Shown here: positions 5,574 to 5,635 of the stretch, in pieces
How the letters are laid out: every line of letters starts with the position of its first letter
Position numbering within the stretch: the first letter of the stretch is position 1
Assembly (NCBI GenBank): GCA_030833025.1
Contig: JAURHZ010000155.1
Location: 1 to 5,635 of the forward strand
Origin: Armatimonadota bacterium
Lineage (GTDB): Bacteria; Armatimonadota; Armatimonadia; Armatimonadales; Armatimonadaceae
Direction: 5' to 3'
DNA length: 5,635 nucleotides
Notes under the pieces: model-generated
What the model saw: the letters and a program-made list of their open reading frames with translations, nothing else
What the model was told of the DNA's origin: nothing
Databases searched by the model: none
Made by a program: the position numbers and the translations under genes

Positions 5574-5635
5574 CTACGCGATCAGACCCGGAACGACGTT
5601 GCCATAGACATCTGTGAGACGGAAATCGCGTCCCG
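5574..5635 (-). CDS. C-terminal end of an unidentified minus-strand gene
   Basis: The minus strand is open from the right edge to a TAG at 5574-5576 and encodes 19 residues ending GRDFRLTDVYGNVVPGLIA. The composition is protein-like (TDVYGN, alternating hydrophobics), and codon choice (GTC, AAC, GGC, CGT, CTC) resembles the neighbours. The stop sits just before the hairpin region, as expected for a gene converging on the oxidoreductase. The fragment is too short for a family assignment. The competing reading is a plus-strand ORF from ATG 5496 that stays open to the edge, but it would have to run through the terminator. Confidence 0.45.
   Translation of the reverse strand, partial: GRDFRLTDVYGNVVPGLIA

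Overview
The window looks like a chromosomal segment from a bacterium of the Armatimonadota, or a related phylum such as Planctomycetota. This lineage call is inference. It rests on the short pseudopilin with an FPVFAQAREKAR stretch and an H-X9-DG motif, on the Tat-targeted Gfo/Idh/MocA oxidoreductase, and on the FRG-x-DRTGIS-type quinoprotein N-terminus. All three are types common in those phyla. There are no RNA genes, CRISPR arrays, insertion sequences or phage genes.

Left part, all minus strand, read from right to left: a secreted cyclophilin-type peptidyl-prolyl isomerase (2401-3081), a type II (eukaryotic-like) glutamine synthetase (1156-2190), a type II secretion/pilin-like pseudopilin (273-977), and the first 64 codons of an exported PQQ-like beta-propeller protein (runs off the left edge from 193). 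A hairpin lies after each of the first three: two strong rho-independent terminators and one weaker candidate. These are therefore probably separate transcription units rather than one operon.

A divergent spacer of 104 bp (3082-3185) holds a -10-like TATACT and a perfect 8-bp dyad. It separates the cyclophilin from a plus-strand two-gene unit: an exported protein with six beta-propeller repeats (3186-4169) and a Tat-targeted Gfo/Idh/MocA oxidoreductase (4169-5479). Their stop and start codons overlap as TGATG, so translation is probably coupled. Both carry export signals, which suggests a cell-envelope oxidoreductase working with, or beside, a propeller protein on an unknown, probably sugar-like substrate.

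Right end: the plus-strand unit ends at a hairpin terminator whose right arm overlaps a second inverted repeat. Beyond it the last 19 codons of a probable minus-strand gene converge on it (5574 to the edge).

Most of the window is identifiable housekeeping or envelope genes. I see no clearly new defence or mobile system. The best candidate for something little described is the coupled propeller/oxidoreductase pair.
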